Positions 1 through 6,244 are shown, counted from the stretch's first letter. The stretch is 7,300 nt of DNA from Gammaproteobacteria bacterium (GCA_030425615.1 JAUIAI010000120.1:1-7300); one strand, 5' to 3'. Program-made: numbers and translations. The notes: generated by a model not told the origin, from the sequence alone.

Positions 1-117
1 GGTACCGGCCGAAAGCGCCAGGGGCAGGCCACTGGCGAAGCCGAGCAGCAGCATGACCAACATGCGCCGGCTCAGATACAGGCGTGCCAGCGAGGTGCCG
101 CCCGCGGGGTTCGTCAT
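1..117 (-). CDS. ampG: AmpG-like muropeptide MFS permease, N-terminal fragment
   Basis: Only the first 39 codons are in the window; the gene runs off the left edge. The translation has a short basic N-terminus (MTNPAGGTSLARLYLSRR) followed by the start of a hydrophobic segment containing LLLGFASGLPLALSAGT. The GFASGLPLAL motif in the first transmembrane helix is typical of AmpG, the inner-membrane permease that imports GlcNAc-anhydroMurNAc peptides for peptidoglycan recycling. The start is well fixed: an in-frame stop lies four codons upstream (127-129) and this is the only usual start codon after it. A GAGG (120-123) sits only 2 nt before the ATG, closer than normal. The gene follows the exonuclease on the same strand after 38 bp, so the two are probably co-transcribed. 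Family assignment is from a short fragment; another MFS permease of the same family is possible. Confidence 0.78.
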   Translation of the reverse strand, partial: MTNPAGGTSLARLYLSRRMLVMLLLGFASGLPLALSAGT

Positions 118-155
118 GGCCTCAGGTCATCCATCACGACCGGATGGCGCGCGGG

Positions 156-932
156 TCAACGGCGCACCGCATAGTCGATGATCAGCGGGGCGTGATCCGA
201 GAACCGCTCGTCGACATGGATGCGTGTGTTGCGCGCCTTGCCGGCGATCCCGGGCGTGGCGATCTGGTAGTCCAGACGCCAGCCCACGTTCTTGGCCCAC
301 GCCTGCCCGCGATTACTCCACCAGGTGTACTGTTCGGGCCTGGAATCCAGCCGCCGGAACACGTCCACGAAACCGAGCTCGTCGAAGATCCAGCTCAGCC
401 AGGCCCTTTCCTCGGGCAGAAACCCCGAATTCTTCTGGTTGCTGCGCCAGTTGCGCAGATCGATCTCCTTGTGGGCGATGTTCCAGTCGCCACAGAGGAT
501 GATCTCCCGGCCGCTGTCGCGCAGTGCGCGCAGGTGAGCGCCGAAGCCTTCCATGAAACGGAACTTGGCCTGCAGGCGCTCCTCGGAAGAGGTGCCCGAG
601 GGGACGTAGACCGAGATCACGCTGTAGCGGCCGAAATCGAGCTCGAGGTAGCGGCCCTCGTCGTCGAACTCCGAAACGCCGAAGCCACGCCGCAGCGCCT
701 GCGGCCGGCGGCGCGAATACACGCCGACGCCGCTGTAGCCCTTGCGCTCGGCACAGAAGAAGTGCCCCTGGAGACCGTCGATCTCGCGGAGTTCGTCGAC
801 GATGTCGCCTTCCTGGGCCTTGAGCTCCTGCACGCAGACGATGTCCGCCGCCTCACCCGCCAGCCAGGTCGCGAGACCCTTGCGCGCCGCCGAACGGATG
901 CCGTTCAGGTTAAGAGAGATCACCCGTATCAT
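156..932 (-). CDS. xth: Exodeoxyribonuclease III (AP endonuclease, EEP family), 258 aa
   Basis: Predicted Mg-dependent DNA repair nuclease that cuts abasic sites and removes 3'-blocking groups, acting in cytosolic base-excision repair. The full endonuclease/exonuclease/phosphatase fold signature is present: N8 and N10 in SLNLNGIRSA, metal-binding E36 in VQELKA, Y109 in SVYVPSG, D149 and N151 in CGDWNIAHKE, D221 in WRLDYQ, and the terminal D246-H247 pair in FSDHAPL. These match the catalytic residues of E. coli XthA. The NWRSNQKNSG and QYTWWSNRGQ stretches are typical of the proteobacterial ExoIII group. Length fits the family (about 255-270). The start is the first ATG of the conserved N-terminus; only a weak GGG precedes it. 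The gene is divergent from pyrE across 135 bp, the place Pseudomonas uses for the non-catalytic homologue Crc, but the active site is intact here. Confidence 0.94.
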   Translation of the reverse strand: MIRVISLNLNGIRSAARKGLATWLAGEAADIVCVQELKAQEGDIVDELREIDGLQGHFFCAERKGYSGVGVYSRRRPQALRRGFGVSEFDDEGRYLELDFGRYSVISVYVPSGTSSEERLQAKFRFMEGFGAHLRALRDSGREIILCGDWNIAHKEIDLRNWRSNQKNSGFLPEERAWLSWIFDELGFVDVFRRLDSRPEQYTWWSNRGQAWAKNVGWRLDYQIATPGIAGKARNTRIHVDERFSDHAPLIIDYAVRR

Positions 933-974
933 CGGTGCCCGTTACAGTGGAAGCCAATCGCGCGGCGGGCCGTG

Positions 975-1011
975 GTGTGGTGCTTCGCGACCCGTCCGCG
1001 AACCACCCCAC
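975..1011. promoter_or_regulatory. Imperfect inverted repeat in the xth/pyrE divergent intergenic region
   Basis: Two 15-nt arms, GTGTGGTGCTTCGCG (975-989) and CGCGAACCACCCCAC (997-1011), pair at 13 of 15 positions around a 7-nt loop; the mismatches are T978-C1008 and C983-C1003. The element lies 57 bp before the pyrE start and 43 bp before the xth start. It could be an RNA hairpin in the pyrE leader or a DNA operator shared by both genes. It has no following T-run, so it is not a classical intrinsic terminator like the E. coli pyrE attenuator. I recognise no sigma70 -35/-10 pair in this region on either strand. Confidence 0.5.
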
Positions 1012-1026
1012 CGACGCAGAAGACCC

Positions 1027-1071
1027 ATGCCCAACCGGCCACCGTGGACGAACCAGGGGATCGAACCATGA
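1027..1071 (+). other. Possible 14-codon leader ORF overlapping the pyrE start
   Basis: An ATG at 1027 opens a 14-codon frame (MPNRPPWTNQGIEP) whose TGA at 1069-1071 overlaps the pyrE ATG (1068-1070) as ATGA. A purine run AGAAGA (1018-1023) lies 3 nt before it, a poor ribosome binding site. The arrangement would allow translational coupling or a leader-peptide control of pyrE. The chance explanation is real: the frame is open for a long way upstream, as is common in GC-rich DNA, and ATGA overlaps of this type arise easily. I therefore list it as a candidate only. Confidence 0.22.
1055..1060 (+). promoter_or_regulatory. Ribosome binding site of pyrE
   Basis: AGGGGA ends 7 nt before the ATG at 1068. 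It decides the pyrE start inside a frame that stays open for almost 1 kb upstream. Confidence 0.75.
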
Positions 1072-1739
1072 CCGATGCGTTGCGTGCGGAGTTTATCCGC
1101 TTCGCGGTGGACGCCGGAATCCTGCGCTTCGGCGAATTCCGGACGAAGGCGGGCCGTCTCTCGCCCTACTTCTTCAATGCCGGACTGTTCAGCCGCGGCG
1201 CACTCCTCGCCCGGCTCGGTCGGTTCTACGCGCGCACGCTGCTCGACGCGCGCGAGCGCGGCGAACTCCGTGCCGACATGCTCTTCGGTCCGGCCTACAA
1301 AGGCATCACGCTGGCGGCGGCCACCGCGATCGCCCTCGCCGAGGCCGGCGTGGACATGCCGTTCGCCTACAACCGCAAGGAAGCCAAGGACCACGGCGAA
1401 GGCGGCACGCTCGTGGGGGCGCCCCTCCAGGGCGACGTGCTGATCATCGACGACGTCATCAGCGCCGGTACGTCGGTGCGGGAGTCCGTCGCCCTCATCG
1501 AGCAGGCCGGGGCGCGGCCATCGGGCGTCCTGATCGCACTCGACCGCCAGGAGCGCGGCGCCGACGACGCGAATCCCCGCTCGGCAGCCCAGGAGATCAC
1601 GGCCACCTGGGGCATCCCGGTGGTGGCCATCGCGGGCCTGGACGACCTGCTCGCGGTGGTCGAAACCTCCGAGGACGATGCGGTCACCGTCCATCGCGAC
1701 CGCATCACCGCTTATCGAGACCGCTTTGGTATCGCCTAG
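1068..1739 (+). CDS. pyrE: Orotate phosphoribosyltransferase, 223 aa
   Basis: Converts orotate and PRPP to OMP and pyrophosphate, the fifth step of de novo pyrimidine synthesis; a cytosolic dimer in characterised bacteria. The type I phosphoribosyltransferase PRPP-binding signature VLIIDDVISAGTS lies at residues 124-136. The N-terminal TKAGRLSPYFFNAGLF (26-41) matches the orotate/PRPP-binding start of PyrE, GPAYKGI is at 74-80, and the flexible catalytic loop RKEAKDHGEGG is at 103-113 with the catalytic lysine at 107. Length is slightly above the 213 aa of E. coli PyrE. The chosen ATG gives the normal N-terminus and has an AGGGGA site; longer in-frame extensions are antisense to xth and have no family support. 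It is followed after 23 bp by a DUF4124-type gene on the same strand. Unlike E. coli there is no rph upstream, so control may act through the leader hairpin. Confidence 0.97.
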   Translation: MTDALRAEFIRFAVDAGILRFGEFRTKAGRLSPYFFNAGLFSRGALLARLGRFYARTLLDARERGELRADMLFGPAYKGITLAAATAIALAEAGVDMPFAYNRKEAKDHGEGGTLVGAPLQGDVLIIDDVISAGTSVRESVALIEQAGARPSGVLIALDRQERGADDANPRSAAQEITATWGIPVVAIAGLDDLLAVVETSEDDAVTVHRDRITAYRDRFGIA

Positions 1740-1755
1740 ACGGCTGTCTACCATG

Positions 1756-1775
1756 CCCGATCATGGCTTATCGGG
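1756..1775 (+). promoter_or_regulatory. Small hairpin with the DUF4124 start codon in its loop
   Basis: CCCGAT (1756-1761) and ATCGGG (1770-1775) are perfect complements around an 8-nt loop CATGGCTT that holds the ATG at 1763. There is no Shine-Dalgarno-like sequence in the 23 bp before this ATG. A second tiny dyad, TAGAC/GTCTA (1737-1741 and 1746-1750), begins at the pyrE stop codon. Together they may modulate translation between the two genes, but stems this short also occur by chance. Confidence 0.3.
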
Positions 1776-2434
1776 TGATCAGTGCGGCTGCGTCCCTTAT
1801 GGGAGCGCTTCTTTGGGCGGGAATCATGTTCCCGGCGCAGGCCCACGCCCAGCGCACGGCCGGGCCCTCGATCTACACCTGCATCGACGCCGAGGGGCGC
1901 CGGTACACGAGTGACCGGCCCATGCCGGAATGTGCGGATCGCGACATGCGCGAACTGCGCTCGGACGGCGCGCTCAAACGCCGCATCCCTGCGCCGTTGA
2001 CGAGGACCGAGCGCGAGCAGCGGGCGGCCGAAGCGGCGGCACAGCGCGTGCAGGAGATGCGCGAGCGGCAGCGGCTGGCCCGCGACCGTGCCCTGTTGCG
2101 CGCGTACCCCAGCCTCGACGACCTGTACGCCCTGCGCGACAAGCGACTCGCCGAGATCCAGGCCGAGATCGACGCCACGTTCGAACGCATGCTGGCGCTG
2201 CACAAGGAACTGAGTGCCGCGCAGTCGGCGGCGAGGCGCTACCCGAAAGCCGAAGTGCCGGCGAAGCTGAACCAGAACATCGCCCGACTCGCCAACGAGA
2301 TCCTCGCCGAGGACACGCTGGTGAAGTCGCGCCAGCTGGAACAGGAGCAGGTGCGCGCACGCTTCGACGGCGATGCCGCACGGCTGCGCGAGCTGCTGGA
2401 GCTTGCCGCCGAAGCGGAGCGCAAGGCGGGCTGA
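1763..2434 (+). CDS. Secreted DUF4124-type coiled-coil protein, 223 aa
   Basis: Uncharacterised exported protein. Residues 1-29 form a Sec signal peptide with a hydrophobic core (AAASLMGALLWAGIMF) and a likely cut after AHA, so the protein should be periplasmic. Residues 37-70 carry the DUF4124-like motif IYTCIDAEGRRYTSDRPMPEC with two cysteines (C40, C57) that could form a disulfide. From about residue 80 the chain is rich in charged residues and alanine, with heptad-like helices (80-115 and about 118-220) suggesting coiled coil; RDRALLRAYPSLDD (107-120) is a feature I recall from related beta/gammaproteobacterial proteins. Molecular role is unknown. It starts 23 bp after pyrE, so it is probably in the same transcript, but no clear ribosome binding site is visible. 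I chose ATG 1763 because it gives a complete signal peptide; the in-frame ATG at codon 13 would leave a very short one. Confidence 0.85.
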   Translation: MAYRVISAAASLMGALLWAGIMFPAQAHAQRTAGPSIYTCIDAEGRRYTSDRPMPECADRDMRELRSDGALKRRIPAPLTRTEREQRAAEAAAQRVQEMRERQRLARDRALLRAYPSLDDLYALRDKRLAEIQAEIDATFERMLALHKELSAAQSAARRYPKAEVPAKLNQNIARLANEILAEDTLVKSRQLEQEQVRARFDGDAARLRELLELAAEAERKAG

Positions 2435-2441
2435 ACCCGCC
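2425..2441. terminator. Convergent stem-loop between the DUF4124 gene and gatB
   Basis: GGCGGG (2425-2430) and CCCGCC (2436-2441) pair perfectly around a 5-nt loop CTGAA that contains the first bases of the TGA stop of the plus-strand gene. The two genes converge with only 12 bp between their stops, so this is the natural place for a shared terminator. No T-run follows on either strand, so it is at best a weak intrinsic terminator, or a 3'-end stabilising hairpin. Confidence 0.45.
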
Positions 2442-2446
2442 CGCGC

Positions 2447-3934
2447 TCAATCGCGTTCGGCGACCTCGCGCAGCAGCGCGTTGATGCGTTGCGGGTTCGC
2501 CTTGCCGCCCGTGGCCTTCATGACCTGACCGACCAGCGAATTCAGCGCCTTCGCCTTGCCACCGCGGTACTCGGCCACCGGCTTCGGATTGGCCGCGATC
2601 ACCGACTCGACGATACCGAGCAGCTCGCCGTCGTCGCTGATCTGCCGTAATCCACGCTCCTCGATGCGCGCGTCCAGGCGGGCGAGGGCCGTCTCGAAAG
2701 TCTCGTGCGGAGCGTTCTCGTCCCAGAAGCCGGCGAACAGGTCCCTGGCCGCACGTCCGGACAGCGTGTCGTCCGCAACCCGCGTCACCAGGGCCGCCAG
2801 CAGCCCCGGGCCCACACTGGCATCGGTGAACGAGCCTTCGCTTCGGTTGACGGCCGCGGACAGATCGGCCATGACCCAGTTGGCGAGCGTCTTCGCACGC
2901 GCCGCGCGCTCCGGAAGGCAGGCGAGCGCGGCATCGAAGTAGCGCGCGATATCGGGCGTCGCCGTGAGCGTGGCGGCGTCATAGGGGGTCAGACCGTACT
3001 CGCCGCAGAGCCGTTCACGCATCGCCGACGGCAACTCCGGCATTGCCGCACGTTCGGACTCGATCCAGTCCGGCGAGATGACGAGATCAGGAAGGTCCGG
3101 GTCCGGGAAGTAGCGATAGTCGTGCGCGTCTTCCTTGCTGCGCATGGACCGCGTCTCGTCGCGATCCGGGTCGTACAGGCGCGTCTCCTGAACGATGCGG
3201 CCGCCGTCCTCGATGATCTCGGTCTGACGCTGGACCTCGAACAGGATCGCGCGCTCGAGGAAACGGAAGGAATTCAGGTTCTTGATCTCGCAACGGGTCC
3301 CCAGCGGCCCGCCCGGACGGCGCACCGAAACGTTCGCGTCACAACGGAACGAACCCTCCTGCATGTTGCCGTCGCAGATCCCGAGCCAGACCACGAGCGC
3401 GTGCAGGGCCCGCGCATAGGCGACGGCCTCGGCCGCCGAACGCATGTCCGGCTCGGTGACGATCTCGAGCAGGGGCGTTCCCGCGCGGTTCAGGTCGATT
3501 CCGGAGCGCTCGGCGAAGCCCTCGTGCACCGACTTGCCGGCGTCTTCCTCGAGATGGGCGCGGGTCAGCCGGACCGAGTGCGTCCCGGCATCGCCCCCGG
3601 ACCCGAAGACGAACGAGACCGAACCACCGCTGACCACCGGCAACTCGTACTGGCTGATCTGGTAGCCCTTGGGCAGGTCGGGGTAGAAATAGTTCTTGCG
3701 GGCGAACACGGAACGCGGCGCGATCTCGGCGCCGACGGCCAGCCCGAAGCGGATCGCGCAGGCTACGGCCTCCCGGTTCGCCACCGGGAGCACGCCAGGC
3801 AGGGCGACGTCCACCGCGCAGGCCTGCCGGTTGGGCTCGGCACCGAATGCCGTGGACGCTCCCGAGAACATCTTCGAGCGGGTGGCGAGCTGCGCGTGCG
3901 TTTCGAGCCCGATGACGACTTCCCAATCGGCCAT
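2447..3934 (-). CDS. gatB: Asp-tRNA(Asn)/Glu-tRNA(Gln) amidotransferase subunit B, 495 aa
   Basis: GatB binds the misacylated tRNA, activates the side-chain carboxylate with ATP, and uses ammonia channelled from GatA to make Asn- or Gln-tRNA. The start is typical: WEVVIGLETHAQLATRSKMF (residues 4-23) with E11 and H13. KNYFYPDLPKGYQISQYE is at 80-97, LEEDAGKSVHE at 128-138, the family signature DLNRAGTPLLEIVTEPDM at 147-164, and KNLNSFRFLERAI at 218-230. The C-terminal helical and YqeY-like tail domain fills about 340-495, ending KATGGKANPQRINALL. The length is close to other GatB proteins. The frame is open for 45 more codons upstream, but MADWEVV is the family N-terminus. The ATG is 2 nt after the stop of the lipoprotein gene (TGACCATG), with only a weak GAGCG before it, so translation is probably coupled. 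Confidence 0.97.
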   Translation of the reverse strand: MADWEVVIGLETHAQLATRSKMFSGASTAFGAEPNRQACAVDVALPGVLPVANREAVACAIRFGLAVGAEIAPRSVFARKNYFYPDLPKGYQISQYELPVVSGGSVSFVFGSGGDAGTHSVRLTRAHLEEDAGKSVHEGFAERSGIDLNRAGTPLLEIVTEPDMRSAAEAVAYARALHALVVWLGICDGNMQEGSFRCDANVSVRRPGGPLGTRCEIKNLNSFRFLERAILFEVQRQTEIIEDGGRIVQETRLYDPDRDETRSMRSKEDAHDYRYFPDPDLPDLVISPDWIESERAAMPELPSAMRERLCGEYGLTPYDAATLTATPDIARYFDAALACLPERAARAKTLANWVMADLSAAVNRSEGSFTDASVGPGLLAALVTRVADDTLSGRAARDLFAGFWDENAPHETFETALARLDARIEERGLRQISDDGELLGIVESVIAANPKPVAEYRGGKAKALNSLVGQVMKATGGKANPQRINALLREVAERD

Positions 3935-3936
3935 GG

Positions 3937-4488
3937 TCAACGCTCGATGTCGGCGCAACGGCCGGTCGCCGGGTCGAACATCACCGGCCAGGCCTGGTCG
4001 TATATGCCCGGCGTACAGAAGCGCGCGCAGCCGGCGTGCGCCAGGGTGATGCGGCGGGGATCCCCCCACATCATGAGCTTGCAGCCCGAACCGTCGCGCG
4101 CCGTGAGCTCGACCGTGGGCGAGGTACGCGTCTGCCGGAACTGTCCGGCCTCGAAGCGACAGGTGCCCCGTTTGCCGACCGTGATCATCCAGGAGAGCGC
4201 GCGGACCTCGCCGTTCGCCACCTGCACGGTGGCATCCTCGGCGAATCCGTCCAGCTCACGCTGCTTGCACTGGCCCACCAGACTGAGACCGCTTCCCCGC
4301 GGAGCGGACAGGCGCCGCCCGTCCGGCGTGGCGCGCTGCGCCGGCGGCGCCTGGACCGGCGCGGCGCCCGGACCCGCGCTGCGGCCCGGCAGCATGCCGC
4401 AGCCGGCCACGGCCGCGAACAACGTGAACGCGCCCGCGGCACGGACCATGCGCACTCCGCGGGCTCGGAGGAAGTGATTGCAGTTCAT
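3937..4488 (-). CDS. Uncharacterised cysteine-rich lipoprotein inserted between gatA and gatB, 183 aa
   Basis: I do not recognise a named family. The N-terminus has basic residues, a hydrophobic stretch and a lipobox VAGC with lipidated C30. The +2 residue is Gly, not Asp, which favours the outer membrane. A linker rich in Pro, Ala and Gly (31-65) leads to a folded domain at about 66-180 with six cysteines (C74, C110, C136, C154, C158, C178), enough for three disulfides. Distinctive stretches are VRALSWMITVGKRGTC (95-110), GSGCKLMMWGDPRRITLAHAG (133-153) and CTPGIYDQAWPVMFD (158-172). The start at 4488 overlaps the gatA stop as ATGA and has AGGAGG 10 nt upstream. A second start at codon 14 (4449), with GGAG 5 nt before it, would give a shorter 17-residue signal. 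The gene sits between gatA and gatB and ends 2 nt before gatB. The distribution of cysteines is loosely like small envelope proteins such as lysozyme inhibitors, but no motif supports that. Confidence 0.86.
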   Translation of the reverse strand: MNCNHFLRARGVRMVRAAGAFTLFAAVAGCGMLPGRSAGPGAAPVQAPPAQRATPDGRRLSAPRGSGLSLVGQCKQRELDGFAEDATVQVANGEVRALSWMITVGKRGTCRFEAGQFRQTRTSPTVELTARDGSGCKLMMWGDPRRITLAHAGCARFCTPGIYDQAWPVMFDPATGRCADIER

Positions 4489-5957
4489 GCTCCGCCAGCC
4501 TCCTCGGGTGTCCGACGATGCCAGTCCGTCACCCCCTGGAAAAGATCGGCCACGGCCAGCAGCCGCGCCTCGTCGAAGTGCCGGCCGATGAGCTGGATGC
4601 CCACCGGCAGTCCGGCCGCATCGAAACCGGCCGGCATCGACAACCCCGGCAGCCCTGCGAGCGACGCCGGCAGCGTGTAGATGTCCGCCAGATAGTTGCG
4701 CACCGGGTCGTCCGTGAGTTCACCGATCGGCCACGCCGTCACCGGGCTGACCGGTCCGGCGATCACGTCGACCTTCTCGAACGCGGCCGAGAAGCCGTCG
4801 GCGATCCTGCGCCGCAGCCGTTGCGCCTGGAGATAGTAGGCATCGTAGTAACCGTGCGAGAGCACGTAGGTGCCGATCATGATGCGCCGGCGAACCTCGG
4901 CGCCGAAACCCTCCGCCCTGGTGCGGGCGTAGAAATCGGCGAGGTCCTCGAAAGTCTCGGTTCGGTGGCCGTAGCGCACGCCGTCGAACCGCGAGAGGTT
5001 GCTCGACGCTTCGGCGGGCGCGATGACGTAGTAGGCCGGGATCGCCAGTGCCGTGTCCGGGAGGTGGATCTCCACCAGTTCGGCTCCGGCCTCGCGCAAC
5101 ACGTCGATGGCCGCACGCACCGGAGCCTCCACGCCTGCCGAGAGCCCCTCGCCGAAGAACTCCGCGGGCAGGCCGATGCGCAACCCCCGCACCGACAGGC
5201 CGAACTCACGGGCGAAGTCTTCGGGCGCACGCTCGATGCTGGTGGCGTCGCGAGGGTCGAACGCGGCCATGGCCGAAAGTGCATCGGCGCAACCATGGGC
5301 ATCGCGCGCGATCACCCCGGCCTGATCCAGGCTGGAGGCGAATGCGATCATGCCGTAACGCGACACGCGCCCGTACGTGGGCTTGATGCCGGTGACGCCG
5401 CACATCGCGGCCGGCTGCCGCACGGAGCCGCCGGTATCCGTGGCGGTGGCCAGCGGTGCCAGCCCGGCAGCGACCGCGGCGGCCGACCCGCCGGACGAGC
5501 CACCGGGGATCCTGTCGGGATCCCAGGGGTTGCGCACGGCCCCGAAATGGGAGTTCTCGTTCGCGGAACCCATGGCGAACTCGTCGCAGTTGAGCTTGCC
5601 CAGACACACCGTGCCGGCCCCGGCGAGACGCTCGACCACGGTGGCATCGTAGGGACTGACGTAGTCGGCCAGCATGCGGGACCCCGCCGTTGAGCGCCAG
5701 TCCCGGGTCACGAAGATGTCCTTGTGCGCCAGGGGCAGGCCCAGCAACGGCCCGCGCTCGCCGGCAGTCAGGCGCGCCTGGGCTGCGCGGGCCTGTTCGA
5801 GCGTCTGCTCGGGCCGCACGTCGATGAAGGCGTTCAGTTCGCTGGCGGCGATACGGGCAAGGAAGTGCTCGGCAAGCGCGACGGCCCCGATCTCGCCGTC
5901 GTCGAGCGCCTGGCGCAAGGCCGAGACCGGCTGCAGATGCCAATCAGCGTTCGCCAT
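4485..5957 (-). CDS. gatA: Asp-tRNA(Asn)/Glu-tRNA(Gln) amidotransferase subunit A, 490 aa
   Basis: Glutaminase subunit of GatCAB: it hydrolyses glutamine and passes ammonia to GatB. It belongs to the amidase signature family, with the Ser-cisSer-Lys triad at K79 (LAHKD), S154 (PGGSSGGSAAAVAAG) and S178 (TDTGGSVRQPA). These positions are identical to the numbering of Staphylococcus aureus GatA. KLNCDEFAMGSANENSHFG (121-139) and GVTGIKPTYGRVSRYGMIAF (187-206) are also characteristic, and LPVGIQLIGRHFDE (450-463) marks the C-terminal part. Length is normal. The ATG at 5957 shares one base with the gatC stop (TGATG); a GTG directly before it (5960) would add one residue. AAGGG at 5968-5972 lies 10 nt from the ATG or 7 nt from the GTG. 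The 3' end overlaps the lipoprotein start by 4 nt. Confidence 0.98.
   Translation of the reverse strand: MANADWHLQPVSALRQALDDGEIGAVALAEHFLARIAASELNAFIDVRPEQTLEQARAAQARLTAGERGPLLGLPLAHKDIFVTRDWRSTAGSRMLADYVSPYDATVVERLAGAGTVCLGKLNCDEFAMGSANENSHFGAVRNPWDPDRIPGGSSGGSAAAVAAGLAPLATATDTGGSVRQPAAMCGVTGIKPTYGRVSRYGMIAFASSLDQAGVIARDAHGCADALSAMAAFDPRDATSIERAPEDFAREFGLSVRGLRIGLPAEFFGEGLSAGVEAPVRAAIDVLREAGAELVEIHLPDTALAIPAYYVIAPAEASSNLSRFDGVRYGHRTETFEDLADFYARTRAEGFGAEVRRRIMIGTYVLSHGYYDAYYLQAQRLRRRIADGFSAAFEKVDVIAGPVSPVTAWPIGELTDDPVRNYLADIYTLPASLAGLPGLSMPAGFDAAGLPVGIQLIGRHFDEARLLAVADLFQGVTDWHRRTPEEAGGA
4499..4504 (-). promoter_or_regulatory. Ribosome binding site of the gatA-gatB intergenic lipoprotein
   Basis: AGGAGG on the minus strand, inside the last codons of gatA, ends 10 nt before the ATG at 4488. 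It is the strongest Shine-Dalgarno match in the window and supports the longer start of the lipoprotein. Confidence 0.65.
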
Positions 5958-6244
5958 CACTCGATGACCCTTGGCACCAGATACAGTCCGTCGGCCGTTT
6001 CCGGCGCGACCGCCTGCAGGGCGTCACGCTGATCCTGCTCGGTGACCTCGTCGGGGCGCAGCCGAAGCGCCTGCGCATGCGGATGCGTCATGGGCTCGAG
6101 CCCGGTGGTGTCGGTTTCGCGCATGCGCTCGATGAGCCCGAAGACCCGGTTCAGATCGTTGAGGGTGCTGTCGACCTCGCCATCGGAGATGGCCAGGCGT
6201 GCGAGTTGCGCGATACGGCGCACGTCGTCGGCGCTGAGCGACAT
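5957..6244 (-). CDS. gatC: Asp-tRNA(Asn)/Glu-tRNA(Gln) amidotransferase subunit C, 95 aa
   Basis: Small subunit that wraps around and stabilises the GatA-GatB interface. The sequence fits the family from end to end: SADDVRRIAQLARLAIS (4-20), FGLIERMRETDTTGLEPMTHP (35-55), LRLRPDEVTE (60-69), and the C-terminal APETADGLYLVPRVIE (80-95). The 95-aa length is typical. A TTG at 6269-6271 would add nine residues (MKHAPEPLP), but it falls at the transcription start expected from the TATAAT at 6279-6284, so the ATG at 6244 is preferred. No good Shine-Dalgarno sequence precedes it; the leader just upstream is C-rich. It is the first gene of the operon gatC-gatA-lipoprotein-gatB and is divergent from mreB. 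GatCAB in a beta/gammaproteobacterium usually implies that asparaginyl- or glutaminyl-tRNA synthetase is missing; neither can be judged from this window. Confidence 0.95.
   Translation of the reverse strand: MSLSADDVRRIAQLARLAISDGEVDSTLNDLNRVFGLIERMRETDTTGLEPMTHPHAQALRLRPDEVTEQDQRDALQAVAPETADGLYLVPRVIE

Noticed and set aside
1..6. GGTACC palindrome at the window edge
   Set aside because: It reads as codons of the ampG fragment; a six-base restriction-type palindrome here has no biological meaning by itself.
131..147. CCATC/GATGG dyad between xth and ampG
   Set aside because: A 5-bp stem with no T-run is too weak to call a terminator, and the two genes look co-transcribed.
84..1067. Long upstream in-frame extension of pyrE, antisense to xth
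   Set aside because: The composition is typical of a GC-rich shadow frame, it has no family similarity, and the pyrE start with its AGGGGA site and conserved N-terminus is clearly at 1068.
3935..4069. 45-codon N-terminal extension of GatB
   Set aside because: It overlaps the lipoprotein gene in another frame, and MADWEVVIGLETHAQL is the normal GatB N-terminus.
2705..4477. 590-codon open frame on the plus strand opposite gatB and the lipoprotein
   Set aside because: It lies antisense to a fully recognisable gatB, has a low-complexity Arg/Gly/Ala-rich translation and no domain; it is a by-product of high G+C.
4518..5693. 391-codon open frame on the plus strand opposite gatA
   Set aside because: The opposite strand encodes an intact GatA with its catalytic triad; this frame shows no motif or ribosome binding site.
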